From Gammaproteobacteria bacterium (GTDB lineage Bacteria; Pseudomonadota; Gammaproteobacteria; UBA6429), in assembly GCA_003232015.1 (NCBI GenBank), contig QIKU01000206.1:1-31829 (forward strand): a DNA stretch of 31,829 nt, written 5' to 3'. A model generated the notes under the pieces. It was not told the origin of the DNA, ran no database searches, and saw only the letters and a program-made list of their open reading frames with translations. Shown in pieces: positions 14,910 through 22,967 of this stretch. Each line of letters opens with the position of its first letter. Positions within the stretch are counted from its first letter, which is position 1. The position numbers and the translations under genes were made by a program.

Positions 14910-17429
14910 TTAATGTACACCAAACAGATTTAATTTTATTAATCTGGATTTGCCAAATAATAATTCAATACTGTAATTGCCATTTATAATGCCTGTTTTT
15001 GGGAGCTGTATGGTGAAGAAATGTTTCCCCTTATTGTTCACCAGAACTATTTTTTTCTGGATTATTAGTTTTGGCGTTGTGCCATTATAAACATTGACGG
15101 TTAGCTCCGTATTGTTTTGTGTGAAATTTTTATATTCGAAGCCGGCATAAAGAAACTGGCCGATTTTAATTTTTTGAAGTGTTGTATCTGTTATTTCAGA
15201 AAAAGGTCTACTACTAACTTTTATCTTTGGCACAATGGGCAATACGGCATCCATTTCCTTTTGCAGATTTCTTTGTGCAGTTTCTATTTTCTTGTTATTT
15301 GGGAATAAAGTTTGTGCATTATTTAGAATAGTCGCTGCTTCACGGAATTTATTTTGTACGGTTGCTGTATGTGCTTTGCGTAGTATTTGTTTTTGTATTT
15401 TTGATAATCCTATTTGAGCCTGGGTGTTGTCCGGTGCGATGGATAAAACACTTTTGTACAAGTCGTAAGCGCTATTTCCTTTTGGGCTGGTGAGCAAGCC
15501 TTCCCGTATTTTTTTTCCGGCTTTTATTAATAGATTACTGATTTGATTTTTGTTGTTGATTAAGCTCTTTATTTTATCCTGTAATTGCAGTAATTCAGGA
15601 TCTGTGTGCCGAGCCTGTAGCCCCGAGTTTACTGACTTCAATGCTTTGAAGTAGGCTTTCTTCTGTAGTTCATTTAGTGCTTTGTTTTTAAAGTGAGTTG
15701 CAATTCGTTCTAACCCTTGCAATGCTTCGGCGTTATCTGGCGTATTGCTTAACACGATTCTTAGTTCTTCGAGTGCATTGGCACCTTCAGGTTTATTTAA
15801 TGCATTGACGGCGAAATAAACACGTGACTTTTGTAAATGGGGTTCGTTAAGAGTACTCAGAGCCAGTTTTTCTGTTAACGTAATAAATTTGCTATCTTCA
15901 TTAATGGATGGATACAGTAATTTCACCTCACTAATGGTTTTATTTGCAGATACAAAATCTTTTTTTATGATTAAGCTATTTAGCCTGTTTAGATACCATT
16001 GTTTTAGTTCGACTATTGTCGCCTTAATGGCTTCATTTTCCGGGTTTTCAAGGAGATTTCCATTGTAGATGTTTGCGAGTTCAATAGCATTGCTGGGTAT
16101 TTTATCGAGTGAAGATTTAAGTTGGCGTATCTTTTTGTTTTCAAGTTCTTCAGTCGTAAAAACAGCTTTTATCGGTTTTTGTTTTTCAGGTTCTCGCTGT
16201 ATTTTTTCTGAGGGGTATACATATTCTTTTATTTCAGGCGGCAGGTATTTTTTTACAAGCGGTTCACCTTTTTGTTTCCATGCGATGAGCAATTCTGATT
16301 TCTTATAATAACCGGCGGCAAAAAATAAAATAAGTAATAATATAATGACTCGACTTTTTCGACGATTTAGGTTTTTAAAATCATCTGACTCTGTAATAAG
16401 AGAAGGGGTGTCCTTTCTTTTGTAAGATTTTGATGGTACTTTGACAGCCCTGCTTACAGATTTACGTTTTTTGGGTTGTGCTGATTTTGGTTTAGCTATC
16501 TTTTTGTGATTTATTTGTTGCTCAGCCATCGTTGCGGCATAATGTTCCTGCCCCGCCTTCTTAAAGGCGATAGCCTTTGCATCAATGGCATCGAGTTGTG
16601 CATCTGTAATTTTGTTTAACGCATTCACCAGTTCAGATGCATGCTGGTAACGATGCTCTGGTTTTTTTGACAGGCAGATATTAATAATGGGTTGAAATAT
16701 CTCCAGGCCTTTAGGTAGTTGCGGTATCGGATCGGACAAATGTTTGATACAAATCGCAACCAGTGACGGGCCATCATAGGGAACATAGCCGGCGAGTGCC
16801 TGGAATAATACAACGCCGAGACTGTATATGTCGGTACGGTGATCGATTTGCAAGCCTTTGGTTTGTTCCGGGCTCATAAAATAGGGTGTGCCGAGTATTT
16901 TTCCGGTTTCGGTCAAGCCTTTTGACACGTCATTGGTTCGGGCTATACCAAAGTCGGTTAATATAGCACGGCCATCCTGATGCAATAAAATATTTTCAGG
17001 TTTAATATCTCGGTGTACAAAACCTTTTTTAGAGGCAAAATCGAGCGCATCGGCTATTTGTTTAATGATGATAACTTTTTGTTTGCGGTTTAATAGATCA
17101 CGCGCTTCATTAAAATTTTTACCTTTTATGTACTCCATCGACATATAGTGAATGCTATTGTGAATGCCCGCGTCATAGACAGTAATAATATTCGGGTGCG
17201 AAAGCTGGCTGGCAATGCGTGCTTCGCGCAGAAAACGTTCAGAGAATGTTTCATCAGTGTGGTCGGGCGCCAGAACTTTAAGCGCAACTTTCCGGCCAAT
17301 ACTTTCCTGTATTGCAAGGTACACCATCGCCATACCGCCACGGCCGAGTAAATCCTTTATCTCATAGCCAGGTATACTGATGACGGATGCAACGTGACTG
17401 GCAGTGGTTTGTTTGTTTTTTGCTGTCAT
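14910..17429 (-). CDS. transmembrane Ser/Thr protein kinase (PknB type) with periplasmic repeat domain
   Basis: An 839-residue receptor-like kinase. The N-terminal cytoplasmic kinase domain (about 22-275) has all catalytic parts: glycine loop GRGGMAMV (29-36), K51, E69, HRDIKPEN (139-146), DFG (159-161) and SPEQ (186-189), so it should be active. A basic linker rich in Lys/Ser follows, then one membrane span (about 360-375, SRVIILLLILFFAAGYY). The outer part (about 380-760) is helical and TPR-like, with spaced units such as NAEALQGLERIATHF and PDNTQAQIGLSKI. A beta-rich C-terminal domain (from about 745) includes FLYAGFEYKNF and LTVNVYNG. It probably senses an envelope signal and phosphorylates cytoplasmic proteins on Ser/Thr; the target is unknown. 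No phosphatase gene is adjacent. Confidence 0.93.
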   Translation of the reverse strand: MTAKNKQTTASHVASVISIPGYEIKDLLGRGGMAMVYLAIQESIGRKVALKVLAPDHTDETFSERFLREARIASQLSHPNIITVYDAGIHNSIHYMSMEYIKGKNFNEARDLLNRKQKVIIIKQIADALDFASKKGFVHRDIKPENILLHQDGRAILTDFGIARTNDVSKGLTETGKILGTPYFMSPEQTKGLQIDHRTDIYSLGVVLFQALAGYVPYDGPSLVAICIKHLSDPIPQLPKGLEIFQPIINICLSKKPEHRYQHASELVNALNKITDAQLDAIDAKAIAFKKAGQEHYAATMAEQQINHKKIAKPKSAQPKKRKSVSRAVKVPSKSYKRKDTPSLITESDDFKNLNRRKSRVIILLLILFFAAGYYKKSELLIAWKQKGEPLVKKYLPPEIKEYVYPSEKIQREPEKQKPIKAVFTTEELENKKIRQLKSSLDKIPSNAIELANIYNGNLLENPENEAIKATIVELKQWYLNRLNSLIIKKDFVSANKTISEVKLLYPSINEDSKFITLTEKLALSTLNEPHLQKSRVYFAVNALNKPEGANALEELRIVLSNTPDNAEALQGLERIATHFKNKALNELQKKAYFKALKSVNSGLQARHTDPELLQLQDKIKSLINNKNQISNLLIKAGKKIREGLLTSPKGNSAYDLYKSVLSIAPDNTQAQIGLSKIQKQILRKAHTATVQNKFREAATILNNAQTLFPNNKKIETAQRNLQKEMDAVLPIVPKIKVSSRPFSEITDTTLQKIKIGQFLYAGFEYKNFTQNNTELTVNVYNGTTPKLIIQKKIVLVNNKGKHFFTIQLPKTGIINGNYSIELLFGKSRLIKLNLFGVH

Positions 17430-17662
17430 ATTCTGGTTAATTATAATGTGCTGATGTTGGTATCAGATTATTCCTTATATATCGGCAGTATGCCTGGGAT
17501 ATAGAGCTTTTTAATCTTAATATAATCAATGGTTTGTATAGTATAGCTGGAGGGGTTCTCTGTGTAACGGTTTTATCTGCCCGTTAATTGCAAATTGGGT
17601 ATTATAGGGCATAGATTTAATGCGCAGTCAGGCTTGTAGATGATGTCGTCAATGAGACGGCT

Positions 17663-18574
17663 TTACTCGTCCACGGTGTTACCTGCCGCTAAAGTGAGTG
17701 CATGTTCGATGGCGGAAGGTGCGCACATAATAGAAAAGAAACTATTGTCGCCGACCATGGATAAGTCTGGGAAGCTAATGGCTATTCTGAATTCAGCATA
17801 CAGTGCGAATACCCGCTGGCCAGTGACGAGTATTTCATAAGGTAAATGTGCACTGGACTTAAGTTTTTGGAAATCAACCTTATCCATAATAAATTGCTCA
17901 CCTGCACACTCTGTTTGCTCGGCTTTACCTGATATAGAAACACCAAAGACGGTTTCATTTTTATTGGGCAGGTCAATTCTGTAAATAAGTTTTGTTCCTC
18001 CATTACCTTTTTTAAGGGAGGCTTCTACTTTCTTTACGGCCATGGTGTAGTTTGCATATTCCGCAAGTTCAAGTCGGTCTTCGAAATCAGGCATAAAAAT
18101 TTTATATTGATAGTCACGTAATTCATCTTTGGTTAAACCTTTTTCAGAGCCAAAGTTTTGAATAAACCCGAGTAGAGACTGGAGCTGTTCAGTTATATCT
18201 GAAAGGTCTTCTTTCATGCGGTAGACATGCGCCATATAAGTCGGATTATTAAAGGAAAGCTGGATATTGTCTTTTGTTTTTGTAATCGCGATGCGGATGG
18301 CAGCACCGTAGGCACCTTTGGTGGATAAACTTGCATGTTGCTTGAGTCTGGCATTTGAAATAATGAATACGTGGTGTCCAGGCAGAAAAGAGTATTCACC
18401 TTCTATGCTGTAACCTGCCTGGCCTAATTGTAATTTAGTGTTCTGAACAAGCGTTGTAAATTCGATATTTTTTTGCTGAGCAAGAACAAACGGCTTGTAA
18501 TAGGTTTCGGTTGCGTTACTGCTGCTAATGAACAAGAGGCCAAGCCAGATAAAGAGGTATTTTATCATTGTCAT
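17663..18574 (-). CDS. unknown exported protein, possibly distantly DUF302-like
   Basis: A 303-residue protein with a Sec signal peptide (MIKYLFIWLGLLFISSSNA, cleavage near residue 22). The first ATG has AGGTAG at good spacing; an ATG two codons later is also possible. The mature N-terminal half (TTLVQNTKLQLGQAGYSIEG, then HVFIISNARLKQHA, then YGAAIRIAITK) vaguely recalls DUF302-like folds, where a small-molecule or anion-binding alpha-beta sandwich is seen; this is low confidence. The second half has two cysteines (TECAG and SIMCAPS). It lies downstream of kdsB with a 91-bp gap that contains a direct repeat, so it may have its own promoter. Function unknown. Confidence 0.75.
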   Translation of the reverse strand: MTMIKYLFIWLGLLFISSSNATETYYKPFVLAQQKNIEFTTLVQNTKLQLGQAGYSIEGEYSFLPGHHVFIISNARLKQHASLSTKGAYGAAIRIAITKTKDNIQLSFNNPTYMAHVYRMKEDLSDITEQLQSLLGFIQNFGSEKGLTKDELRDYQYKIFMPDFEDRLELAEYANYTMAVKKVEASLKKGNGGTKLIYRIDLPNKNETVFGVSISGKAEQTECAGEQFIMDKVDFQKLKSSAHLPYEILVTGQRVFALYAEFRIAISFPDLSMVGDNSFFSIMCAPSAIEHALTLAAGNTVDE

Positions 18575-18613
18575 TGGTTACTACCTGGTTGATATTTATA
18601 CAACACTATAGCG

Positions 18614-18644
18614 TTTTTAGGTAGGAATACAGTTTTTTTAGGTA
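18614..18644 (-). repeat. two direct 10-bp repeats upstream of the exported-protein gene
   Basis: TACCTAAAAA (minus strand) occurs twice, at 18614-18623 and 18635-18644, spaced 21 bp start to start, two helical turns. It lies 40-70 bases upstream of the start at 18574, where an activator would bind. A possible -10 (TATAAA) lies just downstream on the minus strand. Confidence 0.45.
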
Positions 18645-18665
18645 TAAATTGAAACTTAGCGTATT

Positions 18666-19454
18666 TTAGCTACTTTTGACCTGTTTTTTTAAGATATTCT
18701 CGACCACTAGAAGATCTTCGGCTGTGTCAACACCATGCCCGATGACGTTTGAGGATGTTTCAACGATTATTTTCATGCCATTTGAGATTATCCGCAGTTG
18801 TTCGAGTGACTCTGCCTGTTCTAGCATACTGGGCGGCAGCGTTGAAAATTGTTGCAAAGTGCTTACCCGATAAGCGTAAAGGCCAATGTGCAAATAAAAT
18901 GGGAAGTCGGGTAAGTTGCCCATTGGCTGGCTTAGCTCTTTAATGTTAAAACTGTCCCGTACCCAGGGAATCGGTGCGCGGCTAAAATAAAGTGCAAAAT
19001 TGAGGTTGTCGAGTACAACTTTTACATTATTCGGGTTCACAACATCGCTAATATTTTTAAAGGGAATGGCAAGTGTTGCCATATCGGCATTGGCATTTTT
19101 ATCCAGAAGTTTAACAAGTGCATGGACATTCTCGGTTTGCACCAGTGGTTCATCCCCTTGCAGGTTGACAACAATGGTGGAGGCTGACCATTGTTTTTGT
19201 GTAGCAACTTCATTAATACGGTCGGTGCCTGATGGATGATCGCCCCGTGTCATTATTGCATTGCCACCGAAGGACGTGACAGTTTCAAATATTTCATGGT
19301 TATCCGTTGCAACAATTATTTCATCGGCTTTGGTTCTGGATGCGGCAATATAAACATGTTCAATAAGTGGCTTACCATTTAATTTTATTAATGGCTTGCC
19401 CGGCAGGCGGGTAGAAGCATAGCGTGAGGGAATAACAATTTTAAATGGCAGCAT
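18666..19454 (-). CDS. kdsB: 3-deoxy-manno-octulosonate cytidylyltransferase, KdsB
   Basis: A 262-residue nucleotidyltransferase of normal KdsB length. It activates Kdo with CTP to CMP-Kdo in the cytoplasm, required for building the lipid A-core of LPS. Diagnostic motifs are the N-terminal nucleotide loop IPSRYASTRLPGKPL, then IVATDN, MTRGDHPSGTDRINEV and VNLQGDEPL, followed by FSRAPIPWVRD and YLHIGLYAYR. The start ATG at 19454 has a weak ribosome site. It follows the EAL-HDOD gene by 62 bases on the same strand and is itself followed by the exported-protein gene. The presence of kdsB supports a Gram-negative with Kdo-containing LPS. Confidence 0.97.
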   Translation of the reverse strand: MLPFKIVIPSRYASTRLPGKPLIKLNGKPLIEHVYIAASRTKADEIIVATDNHEIFETVTSFGGNAIMTRGDHPSGTDRINEVATQKQWSASTIVVNLQGDEPLVQTENVHALVKLLDKNANADMATLAIPFKNISDVVNPNNVKVVLDNLNFALYFSRAPIPWVRDSFNIKELSQPMGNLPDFPFYLHIGLYAYRVSTLQQFSTLPPSMLEQAESLEQLRIISNGMKIIVETSSNVIGHGVDTAEDLLVVENILKKQVKSS

Positions 19455-19516
19455 CGTTCAATTATGCATGTTTTTAATTGCCAGATCAAAAATACTCATA
19501 TGTCGTTAATTATTGA

Positions 19517-20764
19517 TTAGAGCAGGTTGGTGGCCATTTGCATTGCGTATAAATGGGCATCTGTTACCTGGGTATCTGTTAGCTTCAGGTTATTTAAAAG
19601 GCTGCTAAGCTCATTATAATTGTCTGTGTCGACCAGCAGAGAGAGTTGGTAATAGTTATTATAGGGGCCACTTTTCTCAAGCAAGGCAGTTTTAATGTTT
19701 TCGGGGATATATATGTCTTTAAGCGCTTCTGAAAATGGCATTTTTAATAGTGTGTCCAGGTAAGAGAAAATGCCGAGTATAAATAGGTCATTAGCAATTT
19801 TTTGATTAGTTTGCATAGCGATGTGTTCAAGAAAAAATGCACGAGTGAGTGCGGTTACAAATAAACTGGAATCATTATTGTTATTGTCATCGTTAGTAAA
19901 TAAAAATAGTGATAGCCAACGGTACAATGGTTTTACTCCGAGCAGCTGTATGACGGCTTGAATACTTTCAATTTCAGTGTCGCGTCGTAGCCCTGCCGAA
20001 TTTATATAACGCAATAATTTATAGCTAATAGACACGTCCTGCGATATTTTTCTTTCAATATCCGCAATATCTTTACCTGCCATAAGATCGTTTAAAATAT
20101 TGATAATGGCTACTTTATTAGAAGGGATTGCTTGCTGTTCTATGTATTCTGGTTTTGCAAAAAAATACCCTTGATAAAGTTCAAAGCCCATTTCTTTACA
20201 CATTAAAAACTCTTCTTTGGTTTCTACTCGCTCTGCCAGCAGAGTGAGTTTATGCTGTGCGCCCAGCTTAGCGTATTCAAGGAGCTGTTCCGCTGAATAG
20301 TCACTAATATCAATTTTCATAATTTTAACAAGTTCGAATAGTTTTTGGGTGCTGTCATTATCGATAAAGTCATCTATCGCTAAGGTAAACCCTGTGTTCA
20401 CCAATGATTTTAAGTGGCTAAATAATTCAGCATCCACGGTGACATCTTCAAGTATTTCTAAAACAACCCTGTCTTTGGGTAGAATATTTATAATATCAGT
20501 TTGCAGAAAGAGCTCATTAAAGTTGATAAAGGCCTTTTTGTTGCCAATAACGCTGCTTAATCCCATATTGTTGAATAAATTCATAATGACATCGGCCGTT
20601 GCCGCTGTGCCATCAATCACATTGGCATCGGTTGCATTTATTTGTCGAAACAACATTTCATAAGCAACAATGGATTCACTGAGGTCGAGAATAGGCTGTC
20701 GGGCAAGGCAAACTTTAGAATCAGTAGATGTATCAGACATGTTCTTTATATCGGTTAAACTCAT
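19517..20764 (-). CDS. EAL-HDOD signalling protein (YuxH/CdgJ type)
   Basis: A 415-residue cytoplasmic protein with the standard two-domain layout and length. The EAL-type domain (about 18-200) starts CLARQPILDLSESIVAYEMLFR, where the EAL tripeptide is replaced by EML; it keeps EILE and IDDF but seems too divergent for c-di-GMP hydrolysis, as in relatives. The HDOD domain (about 205-400) has the family start IINILNDLMAGKDIADIE and YKLLRYINSAG. Proteins of this type modulate motility or biofilm signalling as protein-interaction modules; CdgJ of Vibrio cholerae affects motility. An alternative ATG nine codons in (MSDTST) would also give a full protein. It is divergent from the TetR gene. Confidence 0.93.
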   Translation of the reverse strand: MSLTDIKNMSDTSTDSKVCLARQPILDLSESIVAYEMLFRQINATDANVIDGTAATADVIMNLFNNMGLSSVIGNKKAFINFNELFLQTDIINILPKDRVVLEILEDVTVDAELFSHLKSLVNTGFTLAIDDFIDNDSTQKLFELVKIMKIDISDYSAEQLLEYAKLGAQHKLTLLAERVETKEEFLMCKEMGFELYQGYFFAKPEYIEQQAIPSNKVAIINILNDLMAGKDIADIERKISQDVSISYKLLRYINSAGLRRDTEIESIQAVIQLLGVKPLYRWLSLFLFTNDDNNNNDSSLFVTALTRAFFLEHIAMQTNQKIANDLFILGIFSYLDTLLKMPFSEALKDIYIPENIKTALLEKSGPYNNYYQLSLLVDTDNYNELSSLLNNLKLTDTQVTDAHLYAMQMATNLL

Positions 20765-20798
20765 ATTTTCTAAAGTTTATCGTTAAAACAGCTAAATT

Positions 20799-20869
20799 TT
20801 AACTAATTGAAATATATGTTGTTTTTTGCCAGCAGCCGGACTAATATAAATGACTCCTCAGTTAGTTAA
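20799..20869. promoter_or_regulatory. promoter region of the TetR-TolC-RND operon with flanking inverted repeats
   Basis: A possible plus-strand promoter has TTGTTT (20819-20824), a 17-bp spacer and TAATAT (20842-20847). It is flanked by TTAACTAA (20799-20806) and its exact complement TTAGTTAA (20862-20869). TetR proteins often autorepress from such divergent regions. The repeat is AT-rich, so chance occurrence is possible. Confidence 0.3.
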
Positions 20870-20889
20870 TTGCATGTAATAGGCCAATA

Positions 20890-21501
20890 ATGCAAAAATG
20901 GCAAAGACGTAAAGATAAACGGCCAGTAGAAATTTTAACCGCTGCGCTTGGCTTATTTGTAAGCAATGGATTCGCATCAACAAAAATTGACGACATAGCA
21001 AAACAGGCTAAGGTTTCGAAGGGGACGGTGTATTTGTATTTTGAGAGCAAAGAGTCGCTCTTTAAGCAAATGGTGCATCAAATTATGGTGCCAAAAATCA
21101 GTGAGGTGGAAGAATATATTTCCACTTACCAGGGAAGCCAGGTTGAACTGCTCAAACTTGTAATCAGGCGTTGGTGGCAAACGATTAAAGAGTCGGGTTT
21201 AACCGGGGTGCCAAAATTGATTATTTCCGAGGCAGACAAGTTCCCGGAATTAACGCAGTATTATATGAAAGAAGTCATTCACCGTGTTCAGTCTATTTTG
21301 ATTCGTATCCTTAAGAAGGGAAAAAAATTAAATGAATTTTCGGATATTGAGCCGGTCTTATGTGCCAGAGTTATTATGTCGTCACTGGTTTACTTTTCAA
21401 TGTGGGATGTATCCCTGAAGAAATATGACCATAAAGACCTTAATGTTGAAGATCTTATTGAACAACAAATATCCATTTTGTTGGGTGGAATTAAGAAATG
21501 A
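20890..21501 (+). CDS. TetR/AcrR family transcriptional regulator
   Basis: A 203-residue regulator with an N-terminal TetR helix-turn-helix (about 10-60: ILTAALGLFVSNGFASTKID, then IAKQAKVSKGTVYLYFESKE) and a helical C-terminal ligand and dimer domain. It is the first gene of an efflux operon: its stop overlaps the start of the TolC-like gene (ATGA), so it is translated with the pump it presumably represses. The ligand cannot be told from the sequence. The start ATG at 20890 has no strong ribosome site, but the fold is complete from there. Confidence 0.95.
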   Translation: MQKWQRRKDKRPVEILTAALGLFVSNGFASTKIDDIAKQAKVSKGTVYLYFESKESLFKQMVHQIMVPKISEVEEYISTYQGSQVELLKLVIRRWWQTIKESGLTGVPKLIISEADKFPELTQYYMKEVIHRVQSILIRILKKGKKLNEFSDIEPVLCARVIMSSLVYFSMWDVSLKKYDHKDLNVEDLIEQQISILLGGIKK

Positions 21502-22967
21502 AAAATCGTGGTCTTATGCGCAACCTTATCGCTTTAATTTTATGTTCAGCTTATAGTATAACGGCATCAGCCGGGTCAGTTTCTATTGACAACAAAGCCT
21601 ATACTCTTGAAATGTTTATTGATGAAAGTATAAATAAGTACTCGGAAATCAGACTGGCTGATCTTAATATAAACCGGCTTGCGTATGAAATGGGCAAAGC
21701 ACAAAGCCAGCTTGGCTGGTTCCTTACCAGCCAGGGTGGCTATTCCCGTGATGCTTCTATTTATGGTCTGCAGTCTGACACGGTTGATTTTAGCGTGGGC
21801 TTACAAAAACTACTTGAATCTGGAAACACGTTGTCGATAACTGGGCGTTACGCACGTACTAAAACGGAGCAGGTGTTATTTGGTTTTGCTCCCAATCCTT
21901 CTAATATAGCAAATCTGGAAATTAATTACCGAATTCCGCTATTGGAAGGCGAAACTAACCCGGGGTATTTACATGCAGTAAGAAAAGCCACGATAGAGAA
22001 AAAAATTTCGGCTTTAGAAAAAAAACAGGTTAAAGAAAAATTAATTTTAAAATTAATTGATGTATTTTTTGCTGTTGTTACGATTGATTCAAGACTGGTA
22101 ACAGCAGAAAAATCGTTAGAACGTGCTAAAAAATTACATTTGTACATTAAAAACAATATTAACCTTGGCTTGTTGGAGCAAGGAGAGATTTTACAGGTGG
22201 ACTCTCAAATTTATACTTTAAAGCTGGAGCAACAGAAAATTACTGATTTAAGAGAGAAGCAAGTTGCGTTAATTAATCGCTTCCTCGAAAAAGAATTAGC
22301 AAGTACATTTATTATTGATACGGATAATATATATAAAAATAAGCATAACTTGAATGTACAGAAAACGATTGCCGTTGTGACAGAAAATAATTATGAAATA
22401 GAAAAACTAAAAGTGCAAAGAGAACTGATTGATTCGGCTTTAAATTTAAGCCGCAACCGTGAGAAAGATAAGCTTGATGTTGTTTTGTCATTAGGTGTAC
22501 AGAACCGAAGAGGCGATATTGGCAACAATTCTATTAATGACACCGATACAACCGGGATGGTGAAGCTTGAGTACAGGAATGCTCTGGATAAAAGAGCGTT
22601 TAGCTCAGAACGATTGCAGCTTCAGATTGACAAAAAATCGAATAATGAGCGACTGGTTTCAATTATTGAAGATCTTAAATATGAAACCTTTGATTTGTTA
22701 AAACAGATAGAGCGCTCCAAAGAAATTGTTAAAATAACAGAAAGTCGCTACTTGAATGAAACGAAAAAATACCGAGATATATTAAAACGATTTCGTGCTG
22801 GCCGTTCAACAACGAATACAGTTATTCAATTCGATAATGACAGGATACGTGCCGAACTGGATTCTGAAACTGAAAAATATGAACTTGCAAAAAGATTTTC
22901 TTTGTTAAAGCTTAAACAAGGTTTTTTCCTGAAAAAGGAAAAACTGGATGAGAATGCTATAAAATGA
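21498..22967 (+). CDS. TolC family outer membrane efflux protein
   Basis: A 489-residue protein with a Sec signal peptide (NLIALILCSAYSITASA, cleavage about residue 25). The mature part has the long heptad-rich helices of TolC-type trimeric channels (for example LERAKKLHLYIKNNINLGLL, and late KYRDILKRFRAGRSTTNTVI, the conserved outer-membrane-factor helix). It would form the outer-membrane exit duct for the RND pump encoded next. It overlaps the upstream TetR gene and the downstream RND gene by 4 bases each (ATGA), so all three are translationally coupled. No lipobox is seen, so it is a TolC-type rather than an OprM-type lipoprotein. Confidence 0.93.
   Translation: MKNRGLMRNLIALILCSAYSITASAGSVSIDNKAYTLEMFIDESINKYSEIRLADLNINRLAYEMGKAQSQLGWFLTSQGGYSRDASIYGLQSDTVDFSVGLQKLLESGNTLSITGRYARTKTEQVLFGFAPNPSNIANLEINYRIPLLEGETNPGYLHAVRKATIEKKISALEKKQVKEKLILKLIDVFFAVVTIDSRLVTAEKSLERAKKLHLYIKNNINLGLLEQGEILQVDSQIYTLKLEQQKITDLREKQVALINRFLEKELASTFIIDTDNIYKNKHNLNVQKTIAVVTENNYEIEKLKVQRELIDSALNLSRNREKDKLDVVLSLGVQNRRGDIGNNSINDTDTTGMVKLEYRNALDKRAFSSERLQLQIDKKSNNERLVSIIEDLKYETFDLLKQIERSKEIVKITESRYLNETKKYRDILKRFRAGRSTTNTVIQFDNDRIRAELDSETEKYELAKRFSLLKLKQGFFLKKEKLDENAIK

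Noticed and set aside
17645..17661. Hairpin GTCGTC/GACGGC after the exported-protein gene stop
   Set aside because: Only 6 bp with a wobble pair and no T run on the minus strand, so not credible as a terminator.
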